From Caldilineales bacterium (GTDB taxonomy: Bacteria; Chloroflexota; Anaerolineae; J102), in NCBI GenBank assembly GCA_019695115.1, contig JAIBAP010000029.1, positions 1 through 64,000 on the forward strand: a stretch of DNA of 64,000 nucleotides. Direction: 5' to 3'. The notes beneath the pieces were generated by a model. That model made no database searches and had not been told where the DNA came from. It saw nothing but the letters and a program-made list of their open reading frames with translations. A program made the position numbers and the translations under genes. Below, in pieces: positions 9,682-18,635 of this stretch (the first letter of the stretch is position 1; each line of letters begins with the position of its first letter).

Positions 9682-12171
9682 TTACAGCGTCAATGACCAG
9701 ATATCGAGCAGGGCCAGCGCCACCAGCAGGGCCAGCGCCAGCCACACGGGCCAGGCCGGCTGCACATCGGCCTGGCCGCCCAGAAGACGCCGCACACGAG
9801 CGCGGGCCACCAACAGCCGCAACAGGGCGACGATGGGGATGAAGCGCAACCCCCAGATATTGATCTCCGCCAGCGCCGTTGTCAGCGGGAGATCGTAGAC
9901 CGAACCATCCGCCAGCACGAGCGACCAGATGGCCAGCTCATGTTCGGGGCGATCGAGAACCCCCAGGATGGTGACGAGCGCCATCGCCAGCGTGAGCGCC
10001 AGGGCGAGCAGCAGCCACGGGCTGCGCAGGAAAGAAAAGCTCAGGTCGAGCCTCACCTGCCGGCGCTTGGCGTTGCTCAGACGCCCAAAGATGTCGCGCT
10101 GGCAGTCCTCATAAGCATCGACGATGCCCTCGACCGGCAGCACGCGTTCGTCCGTCAGCAGCGCCAGCCGCGAGAACAGGGCGCTGGGCCGCCGCCACCA
10201 GCTGACATCCATCTGCACACACCGCTCCACCGCCGCCCATGCCATCTCGTCCTGTCCGCCCGTCCCTTTTCGCACGATCCCGGCGGGCGTTGTGACGATG
10301 TAGGCCGGGCCGACCTCGGCAAAACTGCCGCCCCGCAACCGTCTGACGAACCACCAGCCAGCCGTGGCATAGATCAGTTCGTACAGCCAGAGGCTGAGCA
10401 GCGGCACGAAGACGAGCAGCCCCAAATTGCCCAGCCATTCGAGCGGGCGGATGGCCCCGGCCGGGATGGCGGCCGCCCCCGATTCCAGCGCCAGCCCCAG
10501 GCGTCGCACCTGCCCGGCCAGCAGATAGATGAGCAGATAGGCCAGGGGAACAGCGACGTACAAGGCCAGCCCCTGCAGACGCCGGTGCAACCGGCCGGGG
10601 AAACGGACGATGTAGCCGCGGCGCTGCAGTCGCTGCTCGCCGGCGGCGATGTGGGCGCGGGACGTGGGGCCGAGCGGGGATCGTTCGGCCAGCCGGTGCA
10701 TGAGCGAGAGCGCATGGGTGGCCTCGATCCGTTCGTTGGCGGCCAGAGCGTGGTCGATGCCGGCGGCGAGCGCCGCCACGGCGGCCTCGCTGTCCGCTCT
10801 GGCGGCCTCGGCGCGCCCCAACAGAAACTGTGTTCGAGCCAGGGCCGAGCGGTCGGCGTAGTGCTCGAAGACGGGTCGCGCCCTCTCCAGAAGCTGAACG
10901 GCCTGGCCGGGGCGGTTCTTGCCCAGCGCCGCCCTGGCCTGGGCAAGCTGCAACACCGCCTGCCGGTAAGCATCCGTCTGCAGGGCGGGTCGTGCGTCCA
11001 GGCGAGCGAAGAGCTGGTCTGCCGCAGCCCATTCGCCCAGGCGATGGCGCAGGTCGGCCAGCCGGATTTCGATATCGAGTCGAAGCCTCTCCAGGCCCCC
11101 CTCCTGGCGGTCGTCCGGGTCGGGGGGCGACTGGTCGAGCTGCCGGGCCGCCTGTTCATAGTCGTCGATGGCCTGGTAGCAAAGACGGATGATCAGCCAG
11201 TCCTGATAATTGCTGCCGAAATAGAGATTGGGCAAGAAGGCCAACCGCCGTGAGAACCAACGGTAGAGCAAGAACGGCGCCTGTTGCAGGCCCTGAAGCC
11301 AGCGCTGAAGCCGGGGCCTGGACTCGCCGGCTTCGCCAGGAAGTCCGCCCAGGCGTGTGGCCAGCAGCAGCACGGCGTCGCCCTGCGCCAACCACAGCCG
11401 GGCCGCCGCTGCGAAGTCGTGGTTGGCGCGGAACTGAGCCAACGCCTCGGCCAAGCAAGCGTTGGCCTCGTCTTCACGGCCGCTGGTGTGCAGCAGCTGG
11501 GACAGTGCGGCCAGGGCCTGCCCGCGCAACGCCGGTTGGGCCGATGTTCGCAGCGTCTGCAAGCGCGCTGCCGCCGCCTCGTCGCGCCCAAAGGCCAGAT
11601 CGACCCGCGCCTGCAAAAAGCTCAGCCACTCCCGCGTCCTGGCCTCCAGCGCCGGGCCGTGTTCGCTTGCGGCCATAACCACCGCTTCGGCTGCGCCCCA
11701 CTGCCGCTGCGCCGCCGCCCGCTCGAACGGCGTCCGCATGGCGGCGATGCTTTCCTCTCCCCCGGCGCCCATCTGATGATAAAGCGCCTCCCGCCCGGCC
11801 TCGTCCTCTGCCTCGCTTTGGGCGCGGTAGTGGGCGGCGGCGATGCTGTTCCAGCGGCGATAGGCGTCGGGGCCATCGGTTTGGGCGCGCTGCAACAGCA
11901 GGGGGCGGAGCAGGGGCTGAACGGCGAAGCGACCGGGGGCGAGTTCGGCCACCAGCCCGGCGCGGCGCAGGCTTTCGATCCTCTGCCCCACCGCCTCGTC
12001 GGCGCCGAGCAGCGCCGCCAGCAGGCTGGCGTCGAAGGCATGGGGCACGGCGGCCCGGCTCAGAGCCTGGGCCAGGTCGGGCGGGGCCTGGGCCAGCCAA
12101 TCCTCCAGGAAACGCGACAGCGCCGCCGTCGGTTCGGGCCTATCCTTTGGGCCGGGTGCGGATGCGGTCAC
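9682..12171 (-). CDS. Winged-helix/TPR-like membrane protein (second half of a split STAND)
   Basis: An 829-residue protein. The N-terminal ~90 residues look like the winged-helix domain that follows the NTPase in STAND proteins. A long Ala/Arg-rich helical repeat region follows (about 100-540, TPR-like, many A-x-A-L helices), then several membrane spans in the last ~290 residues. It starts at GTG 12171, overlapping the TGA of the upstream NTPase gene as GTGA, with GGAG just upstream; this implies translational coupling. The in-frame ATG at 12204 would overlap the NTPase by 37 bases and lacks a better site. Inference: this is the sensor/membrane effector arm of a two-protein STAND machine. 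No exact family is recognised. Confidence 0.7.
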   Translation of the reverse strand: MTASAPGPKDRPEPTAALSRFLEDWLAQAPPDLAQALSRAAVPHAFDASLLAALLGADEAVGQRIESLRRAGLVAELAPGRFAVQPLLRPLLLQRAQTDGPDAYRRWNSIAAAHYRAQSEAEDEAGREALYHQMGAGGEESIAAMRTPFERAAAQRQWGAAEAVVMAASEHGPALEARTREWLSFLQARVDLAFGRDEAAAARLQTLRTSAQPALRGQALAALSQLLHTSGREDEANACLAEALAQFRANHDFAAAARLWLAQGDAVLLLATRLGGLPGEAGESRPRLQRWLQGLQQAPFLLYRWFSRRLAFLPNLYFGSNYQDWLIIRLCYQAIDDYEQAARQLDQSPPDPDDRQEGGLERLRLDIEIRLADLRHRLGEWAAADQLFARLDARPALQTDAYRQAVLQLAQARAALGKNRPGQAVQLLERARPVFEHYADRSALARTQFLLGRAEAARADSEAAVAALAAGIDHALAANERIEATHALSLMHRLAERSPLGPTSRAHIAAGEQRLQRRGYIVRFPGRLHRRLQGLALYVAVPLAYLLIYLLAGQVRRLGLALESGAAAIPAGAIRPLEWLGNLGLLVFVPLLSLWLYELIYATAGWWFVRRLRGGSFAEVGPAYIVTTPAGIVRKGTGGQDEMAWAAVERCVQMDVSWWRRPSALFSRLALLTDERVLPVEGIVDAYEDCQRDIFGRLSNAKRRQVRLDLSFSFLRSPWLLLALALTLAMALVTILGVLDRPEHELAIWSLVLADGSVYDLPLTTALAEINIWGLRFIPIVALLRLLVARARVRRLLGGQADVQPAWPVWLALALLVALALLDIWSLTL

Positions 12172-13100
12172 TTGCCATCTCCACGGCCATGGCGCGCTTC
12201 CCAATTATCTGCCATCAAGGCCAACACGCCAGGGATGCCACCGCTCAAATCGCTGGCATTGTCAACGACCTCGATCCCTAGCCCTCGCTTCTCCACCCAG
12301 AAAAGGGCGATGACCTCGCGCGGGAAAGGCGCCAACGGCTGCAGTTCGAGGCGATGGCGCCAGGAGGTGATTTCATCTTGCAGGGGCAGGCTGCGCCCGG
12401 CCACCACCACCCACAGCTTGTCGAATCCACCGGCGCCATTGCTCCCGCCTTCGAGATGAAGCCCCAGCAGCTGTCGTCGCAGCCAAAGCCCGGCTGCGGA
12501 CGAGGCTTGTTCGAAGTGATCGAAGAACAACACCAGCGGCCCTTCGCCCAGGGCGGCGGTCAGGGCGGCGCGAAAGGCCGTATTGCGGCGGGTTTGCGCT
12601 TCAGCCTGGCCCAGGTCGAAGCCGCCGTTGGGGTTGAGGACGATGGTGGGGTTGGCGATGGTGATCTTGTCGCCGCCGACCACGTCGCCGCCGATCTCCA
12701 CCTGCCCCGCCAGGCTGATGTGATGCCCCCCACCGGCGCCCTGGCTGGCGCCGGCCAGCCAATTGACCAGGAGCGGGGCCGCCGCCACCGGCGCAAAGTC
12801 CTGCCGCAGCTGGGTTTCGGCTTGCTCCAATTGGCGGGCAAAGACGCCGCCCATTTCTTCGCGCAGGGTCAGGATGATCTGCTCGGGCTGACTCAGGGCG
12901 GCATCGCGGCGAAAATCCACCAAGGCCGTCCGCACCTGGCGCTGGTGGCATTCGTAGCGCAGGCGCTGCACCAGGCACGATTTGCCCATCGCCTCGCGCC
13001 CCTGCACCAACAGGATGCGCCGCGAGCGATGGCCCAGCATCGCCTCGAAGGCGGCGATGGGCGACTCGCGGTTGACGAATTGACTCAGGTCGCAACTCAT
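12168..13100 (-). CDS. P-loop NTPase of split STAND type
   Basis: A 310-residue protein. Walker A-like GREAMGKS is at 34-41 (one residue differs from GxxxxGKS norms only in context), and Walker B-like LVLFFDHFEQ at about 189-198. The STAND-type GxP signature GGIPGVLAL lies at 287-295, so the ORF ends where a winged helix should begin, and that domain starts the next gene. Residues 136-147 carry GGDVVGGDKITI, inserted between the Walker motifs; a close copy ends the CHAT protein of the same operon. It starts six bases after the fasciclin gene. Likely role: a nucleotide-driven switch in a conflict or signalling system. Confidence 0.75.
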   Translation of the reverse strand: MSCDLSQFVNRESPIAAFEAMLGHRSRRILLVQGREAMGKSCLVQRLRYECHQRQVRTALVDFRRDAALSQPEQIILTLREEMGGVFARQLEQAETQLRQDFAPVAAAPLLVNWLAGASQGAGGGHHISLAGQVEIGGDVVGGDKITIANPTIVLNPNGGFDLGQAEAQTRRNTAFRAALTAALGEGPLVLFFDHFEQASSAAGLWLRRQLLGLHLEGGSNGAGGFDKLWVVVAGRSLPLQDEITSWRHRLELQPLAPFPREVIALFWVEKRGLGIEVVDNASDLSGGIPGVLALMADNWEARHGRGDGK

Positions 13101-13106
13101 GGCGTC

Positions 13107-14381
13107 CTAGCTGGCCTGGCACGCAGCTTTGGTCGACCAATCCGGCTCGAGTATCTGCTCTATGAAACCACAGCGATGGCAGAAACAGCCGGAATTGTTG
13201 CAGTCCTTGCACCAGCGCGTGCCATAGAAGATGGCGGCGGTGGGGATGTCGGCGATGAAGCTGGCGGGGTCGTAGTCGACCTCCAATTGCTCCGCGACCT
13301 CGCCCCCTCGGTCCACCAGCTGGACGGACCACAGGTCTTCATTGGCGCCGGGATCTACCACCAGCCGCTGGATGTAAGGCCCTGGCCCGCCCTTCAGATC
13401 GGTCCTGCCCTCCACCACCAGCAGGCCGATGTCGTAGCCGCCTTGTTGGGCCATCGCTTTCAATTTTTCGAAATCGGGGACGCTCTCCGGCCCGACTGGC
13501 GCCAGATGCGTCGTCTCCCCTTGCTCGCCCAGCTGCACGGCGCGGGCGATGTTGATGACTGTCCCCCGCGCCTTGAGTTGTTCCCCTATCGCCTCGACCC
13601 CGGCGCGGATTATCGGGTCGCCGGGGACCAGTTCGGCATCGCCGATGGGCAAAGGTTCGCCGGGCGCGTAGGGCAGCCAGGTTTCGCTCTCGCTCAAGTT
13701 GGTCGGCTTATCACCAAAGGCGGGCAGGGCGAGGGGTGTGAGCACGGCGTCGATGACCTGCACCATCTGCTCATTCACCTGTCTGTCGGCGGCGATGATG
13801 GTGGCGTAATCGATCCTGGCCTCGTCTTGCCACAGGGCCACCGTGGCCCTGTGGCCGGGCAGATTCAGGGCGCGGGTGCTGGTCTCGACGGCCATCGTGC
13901 TGATGGCTTGCTCGAAGGTCTGACCTGCCTCGATCTGCGGGCCGGCGTTTTTGGCGAGGGCCTCGATGCTGATGAACTCTGGCGACATGTGGTAGAGCAA
14001 GACGTACTTGAGCAGGTCGGGCTGCCTGAGCAGTTCGGCCCGGGTGGCGTCGGGCAGGCGCAGGAAGGCCTCATCGGTGGGCGCAAACAGGGTCTTCACC
14101 TCGCCGCTCGCCAACAGGTCGGTCAGTCCGGCGCCGTCGAGGGCTTCGAGCAAGAGTCTAAAGCGGCCCTGCTCGTGTAGCCAGGTTGCCAGGGTTGGCT
14201 CGATGCTGGGGTGAGGGGTAGGCGTCGGCTCGACCGCAACCGTCTCGACCTGGGTGGGGGCCAGCGTGACAACCACTGTTGGCTGCCCAGGTGTGACGGT
14301 CGGCGTCGCCGGGACGCAGGCTGCCGCCAGCCCTGCCAACAACAGGGCGGCGAGAAGAAGCGCAGAAGAGAGACGAAGCAT
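13107..14381 (-). CDS. Fasciclin-domain lipoprotein
   Basis: A 424-residue secreted lipoprotein: hydrophobic signal, lipobox ending at C22 (LAAAC), a Thr/Pro linker, then a FAS1 domain at about 60-200 (FAPTDEAFLRL and a typical C-terminal helix). The C-terminal half is OmpA-like in feel (a GLLVVEGRTDLKG stretch) and ends with a Cys-rich tail (CKDCNNSGCFCHRC). AGGAGGT at 14386-14392 fixes the start. It lies 17 bases after the CHAT gene. FAS1 domains mediate adhesion; an extracellular lipoprotein inside an intracellular protease/NTPase operon is unusual and may provide an envelope sensor. Confidence 0.8.
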   Translation of the reverse strand: MLRLSSALLLAALLLAGLAAACVPATPTVTPGQPTVVVTLAPTQVETVAVEPTPTPHPSIEPTLATWLHEQGRFRLLLEALDGAGLTDLLASGEVKTLFAPTDEAFLRLPDATRAELLRQPDLLKYVLLYHMSPEFISIEALAKNAGPQIEAGQTFEQAISTMAVETSTRALNLPGHRATVALWQDEARIDYATIIAADRQVNEQMVQVIDAVLTPLALPAFGDKPTNLSESETWLPYAPGEPLPIGDAELVPGDPIIRAGVEAIGEQLKARGTVINIARAVQLGEQGETTHLAPVGPESVPDFEKLKAMAQQGGYDIGLLVVEGRTDLKGGPGPYIQRLVVDPGANEDLWSVQLVDRGGEVAEQLEVDYDPASFIADIPTAAIFYGTRWCKDCNNSGCFCHRCGFIEQILEPDWSTKAACQAS

Positions 14382-14398
14382 GGCTACCTCCTGAAGGC

Positions 14399-15595
14399 TC
14401 ACGGCGTCGGGCCGCTGATGATGGTTTTGTTTCCGCCCACGATATCGCCGGTGATGTGGACGGCGCCGCTAATGGTGATGGTGTTGCCGCCCTGCGCCCG
14501 CCCGCCCGGCGCTTCCTCTCGTTCCGCCCAGATCACTCCCTCCGGCGCTCGCATGAATAGAGCCGGGATGCCCCACTGCCCGCCGTCGGCTGACAGGAAC
14601 ATGGCCCGACGGGCCTCGGTCATGGCTGCGTCCACCGGCCAGCCATCGCCCAGGGCGCGGTAGAACGTGCGTGCAAACGCGACCGCCTGTGTGTCGCCGA
14701 TCGGGAACTGCATCGCCGCCACCGCCGGCAACCCGGCCCGCACCAGGGCCTGGGCCACGCCGGCGTAGGCGTTGTCGGAACCGGCCGTGGCGGTCTCGCA
14801 GGCGTTCAGCACGGCCAGCCCCACGCCCGAAGAACGCAGCAAGGTGGCCAGGCGGCTGCCATCGACGGCGACGCCGCTGCCATCTTCCTGCTCCAGGATG
14901 AGATAGCCGTTGGCGGTGGCGGCATCGTAGCTGCCGTGGCCGATGAAGTGGAAGACATGGGCGCCGCGGCGCAGATGGTCTGGCAGCGATTCCAGGCTGG
15001 CGCTGCCTTCGCTGACATCGATCTCCACCCGGCCGGCGGCAATCGCTGCGGCCAGGGCGCCCCGGATCTGTTCTCGCTCGCGACCGACGTCCAGGTCGGG
15101 CCAGTCGTTTGGCGTCGCGATCATGATCAGCAGCCGGACGGGGCCAGAAGTGGCCAGGGGCAGGGGCGAGAATGCCAGGGGCAGGTAGCGGACGATGGGT
15201 GTGCGCGGGTCGAGGGCGAGGAAGCTGTCGTTCTCCGGGTCGTAGCAATATTCCCACGGCAAAGCCGCCAACTCGGGCGGGTCGAGGCGGAGTCGCAGGC
15301 GCAGCCCCTCGCTGGCAGAAAGACGAGCCAGGGCCGCGCGGTAGAGCGTCCAGATGGGCGGGGGCAGGAGCCGGTCGCGCAGCCATGTCCCCAGCGCCTG
15401 TAAGGTTTTCGGCGGCTGAGTGAAGGCTTTGAGTGACTCCAGCCCTTGTACCAGCGCCGCCTCGTCGAGGTTGATCGTCACCGGTGTGGCCTGTGCGGTT
15501 TCGCCAACCGGCGAAGCCAACACCTCGGCCAGGTACTGGTCCTTGCCATCCTGCCGCACCCTGAGATCGAAGTTCTGGTAGTGCAGACGACGCAT
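14399..15595 (-). CDS. CHAT-domain (caspase-like) protease
   Basis: A 398-residue protein with a CHAT protease domain in the C-terminal two thirds. The catalytic His is in FHFIGHGSYD (H220) and the catalytic Cys in VLNACETA (C266). The last 20 residues contain HITGDIVGGNKTI, a near copy of the motif in the NTPase gene two positions downstream. CHAT proteases are effectors in bacterial conflict and regulated cell-death systems. The start is taken at ATG 15595 after AAGGGA. The reading frame stays open further upstream to 15901, but that part crosses the promoter and a heptamer repeat and is not coding. First gene of the four-gene operon. Confidence 0.85.
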   Translation of the reverse strand: MRRLHYQNFDLRVRQDGKDQYLAEVLASPVGETAQATPVTINLDEAALVQGLESLKAFTQPPKTLQALGTWLRDRLLPPPIWTLYRAALARLSASEGLRLRLRLDPPELAALPWEYCYDPENDSFLALDPRTPIVRYLPLAFSPLPLATSGPVRLLIMIATPNDWPDLDVGREREQIRGALAAAIAAGRVEIDVSEGSASLESLPDHLRRGAHVFHFIGHGSYDAATANGYLILEQEDGSGVAVDGSRLATLLRSSGVGLAVLNACETATAGSDNAYAGVAQALVRAGLPAVAAMQFPIGDTQAVAFARTFYRALGDGWPVDAAMTEARRAMFLSADGGQWGIPALFMRAPEGVIWAEREEAPGGRAQGGNTITISGAVHITGDIVGGNKTIISGPTP

Positions 15596-15643
15596 ACGAA
15601 CGGGTCCCTTGCCCCGATCTGAACGACTGCCGACGGTGGCTTT

Positions 15644-15673
15644 ATTGTACGAAGGCATTACAGCGCTTGTCAA
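15644..15673 (-). promoter_or_regulatory. Consensus promoter of the CHAT operon
   Basis: On the minus strand TTGACA (15673-15668), 18-base spacer, TACAAT (15649-15644). It lies about 50 bases before the CHAT start and also shows that the upstream ORF extension is not translated. Confidence 0.8.
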
Positions 15674-15734
15674 AGCGGTGTGCGGGGGGGCGACGTAAAG
15701 ATGGCTAGATGAAGAAATGATACTCGGTCCTGAA

Positions 15735-15872
15735 ACGTGATGCGTGATGCGTGGTGCGTGATGCGTGGTGCGTGATGCGTGATGCGTGGTGCGTGATGCG
15801 TGGTGCGTGATGCGTGATGCGTGGTGCGTGGTGCGTGGTGCGTGATGCGTGGTGCGTGATGCGTGATTCGTG
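15735..15872. repeat. Heptamer array (gtgatgc/gtggtgc)
   Basis: Roughly twenty 7-bp units alternate between two variants, followed by degenerate tcacgtttcacg units to about 15912. It fills most of the gap between the divergent CHAT and pentapeptide-repeat genes. Confidence 0.9.
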
Positions 15873-16036
15873 AAAATCGCCGACGTTTTCTCACGTTTCA
15901 CGCTTCACGGTTCATGACCTTCATAACAAATCAACCTGGCGATCAATAATGACGATAGGCCAGGGGCGACCTGCCCGCCTGTCCGCAGCATGGGCTATCA
16001 TCTACCGCCTCTTCGGGCGGAGAGACGCCGGCGCAA

Positions 16037-16066
16037 TTGACAGCGTCTTTCGCCGTGGGGTAACAT
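16037..16066 (+). promoter_or_regulatory. Promoter of the pentapeptide-repeat gene
   Basis: TTGACA (16037-16042), 18-base spacer, TAACAT (16061-16066). Confidence 0.75.
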
Positions 16067-16105
16067 AGCCGCATCCTAACCAGCCATCATCCCCAAGGAG
16101 ACGAC

Positions 16106-16888
16106 ATGGGCGTTCAAGACATCGCCACCCTCAAACAAGACCTCCGCCGGCAGATCCTGTCCGGCGATACCAGCGGCCTGGCCGGGGCGAATCTGAGTTC
16201 GCTGGAACTGGCCGGCGCCGATTTCAGCGGCGCCAATTTGCACGAGGTCAATCTGTGGCAGGCGGACTTGTCCTATGCCAGTTTCGTGGGCGCCAATCTG
16301 CTGGAGGCCGACCTGCGGGGGAGCAACCTGGTAGGCGCGGAGCTGGCGGCGGCGACGATGCAGAAAGCCGCCCTCTTGCGCGCCAACCTGGAAGGCGCCA
16401 CGCTGGTGGGGGCGCGGCTGGAACGGGCGGAGCTGGAAGAAAGCAATCTGCGAGCGGCGAACTTGCGCGGGGCCAATCTGCGCCGGATCAACGGCCTGCA
16501 CGCCGACTTTGCCGCCGCCGACCTCTCGCACACGGTGCTGGACGGCGCCGATTTGGGCCATGCGCGGCTGGGACGGGCGAGTTTGAACGACGCCGACCTC
16601 AAGGCCGCCAGGCTGCGCCAGGCCGACCTGGCGGGCGCGCAGCTGATGCGGGCCGATTTGTCTGGCGCCGATCTCAGCGGCGCCGATCTCTCTGGCGCCA
16701 ATCTGTCGCGGGCGACTCTGCGTCAGGCCAACTTCGCCAACGCCGACCTGACCAGCGCCGACCTGACCAAAAGCGACCTCAGCGGCGCCAGGCTGAAGGG
16801 CGCCATCCTGGCCGGCGCCCGCTACGACGCCCACACCGTCTGGCCTGCCGATTTCGACCCCAAAGCCGTGGGCGCCAACCCCGCCTGA
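16106..16888 (+). CDS. Pentapeptide-repeat protein
   Basis: A 260-residue protein made almost wholly of A(D/N)LxX pentapeptides from about residue 24 to 240. These fold into a right-handed quadrilateral beta-helix. There is a short helical N-terminus (DIATLKQDLRRQILSG) and no signal peptide, so it is cytoplasmic. Some family members mimic DNA and protect gyrase; nothing here identifies such a target. AAGGAGA sets the start. It is followed 10 bases later by the SRAP gene. Confidence 0.9.
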   Translation: MGVQDIATLKQDLRRQILSGDTSGLAGANLSSLELAGADFSGANLHEVNLWQADLSYASFVGANLLEADLRGSNLVGAELAAATMQKAALLRANLEGATLVGARLERAELEESNLRAANLRGANLRRINGLHADFAAADLSHTVLDGADLGHARLGRASLNDADLKAARLRQADLAGAQLMRADLSGADLSGADLSGANLSRATLRQANFANADLTSADLTKSDLSGARLKGAILAGARYDAHTVWPADFDPKAVGANPA

Positions 16889-16898
16889 GAACTGCGCC

Positions 16899-17570
16899 AT
16901 GTGCGGTCGCTTCACCCTCACCACCCCCACCCAAGACCTGGCGACGCTGTTCGACCTGGAGAGCGCGCCCTCGTTGGAGCCGCGCTACAACATCGCCCCC
17001 ACCCAGGCGGTGGCTGTGGTGCGTCTGACGCCCGCAGCCCAGCGCGAGTTCACGCTCATGCGCTGGGGGCTGATCCCCTCCTGGGCCAAAGACCCCGGCA
17101 TCGGCAATTCCTTGATCAACGCTCGCGCCGAGACGGTGGCCGAGAAGCCCTCTTTCCGTTCGGCCTTCAAGCGTCGGCGATGTCTGATCCCCGCCGACGG
17201 CTTTTTCGAGTGGCAGAAGCTGGAGAAGCGCAAGCAGCCGTATTTCATCGGGCTGAAGGATTACCGTCCGTTCGCCTTCGCCGGGCTGTGGGAACACTGG
17301 GAGGGCGGCGATGGCAGCGTGGTCGATAGCTGCACCATCCTCACCACCACGGCCAACGAGCGGGTGCAGATGCTGCACGACCGCATGCCGGTGATCTTGC
17401 AGCCGGCCGATTACGCCGACTGGCTGGCCCCAACCACCCCGGTCGATCTGCTGTTCCACCTGCTGCGCCCCTACGCCGCCGAGGAGATGATCGCCTTCCC
17501 GGTCAGCGCCATCGTCAGCAACCCTGCCAACGACCTCCCCGAGTGCGTCACACCCCTGGAATGGAGTTGA
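16899..17570 (+). CDS. SRAP domain protein (YedK/HMCES family)
   Basis: A 223-residue protein that forms a protective covalent crosslink to abasic sites in single-stranded DNA. All family signature residues are present: catalytic Cys2 (after Met removal), N74 in SLINARAET, E104 in GFFEW and H160 before DRMP. It lies in a compact run with the pentapeptide-repeat gene upstream and the Trm112-like gene one base downstream, so it is probably part of an operon. Confidence 0.95.
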   Translation: MCGRFTLTTPTQDLATLFDLESAPSLEPRYNIAPTQAVAVVRLTPAAQREFTLMRWGLIPSWAKDPGIGNSLINARAETVAEKPSFRSAFKRRRCLIPADGFFEWQKLEKRKQPYFIGLKDYRPFAFAGLWEHWEGGDGSVVDSCTILTTTANERVQMLHDRMPVILQPADYADWLAPTTPVDLLFHLLRPYAAEEMIAFPVSAIVSNPANDLPECVTPLEWS

Positions 17571-17571
17571 G

Positions 17572-17805
17572 ATGCCCTTTCTGCCCAGTCTCCTCACAAT
17601 TCTCCGCTGTCCGGCCTGCGCGCCCGACCCGGGCGACCGCGGCCAACTGAACTGGACGAGCAATGTCTGGCTGGTGTGCCAGACGTGCGACCGCAAATAT
17701 CCGATCCGCGACGACATCCCAATCATGTTGATCAGCGAGGGCGACCGTTGGCAGCAGACGGCCCTGGCTGCTCTGCCGGCCCAACCGCCAGAACCTGCGC
17801 TTTGA
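17572..17805 (+). CDS. Trm112-family zinc-ribbon-like protein
   Basis: A 77-residue protein of the Trm112/YcaR type. It shows the LLTILRCPAC start, a second pair CQTC and the conserved YPIRDDIPIML segment. Family members activate methyltransferases or accompany glycosyltransferases. It starts one base after the SRAP stop, and its stop overlaps the next start (TTGA). Confidence 0.85.
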   Translation: MPFLPSLLTILRCPACAPDPGDRGQLNWTSNVWLVCQTCDRKYPIRDDIPIMLISEGDRWQQTALAALPAQPPEPAL

Positions 17806-18575
17806 GCACCTCCCTGCAATCTTATTTCGATTTTGCGGTCGAGACCGCCTGGTTGGCCGGGCGGCTGACCCTGGCCTATTTCCAGGCCGGCGTTCGGCCT
17901 GACTTCAAGGCGGACGAAAGCCCGGTCACCGTCGCCGACCGCGGGGCCGAAGAGTTGATCCGCCGCCGCATCGAGGAGCGATACCCGGCCCATGCTATCG
18001 TTGGCGAAGAATTCGGGGTGAAGGAGAGCGCCGGGGCGACGTTTCGCTGGTTCATCGACCCCATCGACGGCACCAAAGCCTTCATCCGCGGGCTGCCGAT
18101 TTACAGCGTGCTGTTGGGGCTGGAGATCGAGGGCCGGGTGGAGGTGGGCGCGGTCTGTTTCCCGGCCCTGGGCGAGATGGTGGCCGCAGCGACGGGGCAG
18201 GGGTGCTGGTGGAACGGCCGGCGGGCGCAGGTCTCGCCAGTGGCCGATCTGAAACGGGCTTTTATGGCCCACTCCGACGCCGCCAGTTACGACGGCCTGG
18301 GCCGCGGGGGAGCCTGGGCGCGGCTGCTGGCGGCCACCTATCATCGCTCAGGCATGAGCGACGCCTACGGCCATGCGCTGGTGGCCACCGGCCGGGCGGA
18401 GATCATGCTCGACCCCATCCTGAATGCCTGGGATTGCGGCCCCTTCCCGGTTATCCTGAGCGAAGCCGGCGGCTATTTTGGCGATTGGTCGGGGAATGTG
18501 ACCATCTACGGACGGGAAGCGATCTCGACCAATAGAAGCCTGTTGGAGACGGTGTTGCGGATGATCGAGGGGTGA
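17802..18575 (+). CDS. Inositol-monophosphatase family phosphatase (histidinol-phosphatase-like)
   Basis: A 257-residue Mg-dependent phosphatase. Metal-site motifs are GEEFG (about 66-70), DPIDGTKAF (about 86-94) and AWDCGPFPVI near the C-terminus. Closest in style to HisN-type histidinol-phosphate or inositol phosphatases; the substrate is not decided by sequence. The probable start is TTG 17802, overlapping the Trm112 stop as TTGA, because earlier in-frame codons lie inside that gene. Confidence 0.85.
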   Translation: MSTSLQSYFDFAVETAWLAGRLTLAYFQAGVRPDFKADESPVTVADRGAEELIRRRIEERYPAHAIVGEEFGVKESAGATFRWFIDPIDGTKAFIRGLPIYSVLLGLEIEGRVEVGAVCFPALGEMVAAATGQGCWWNGRRAQVSPVADLKRAFMAHSDAASYDGLGRGGAWARLLAATYHRSGMSDAYGHALVATGRAEIMLDPILNAWDCGPFPVILSEAGGYFGDWSGNVTIYGREAISTNRSLLETVLRMIEG

Positions 18576-18635
18576 GGGGCGCAGCGGCCATCATCAAGAC
18601 GGGAGCAGAACTGAAGTCCTGGCACTGACGTGGGT

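Noticed and set aside
12354-14180. 608-codon plus-strand ORF
   Set aside because: Antisense to the NTPase and fasciclin genes, both of which have clear motifs and ribosome sites.
15596-15901. N-terminal extension of the CHAT protein (THHASR-type repeats)
   Set aside because: It translates the heptamer array and crosses a consensus promoter.
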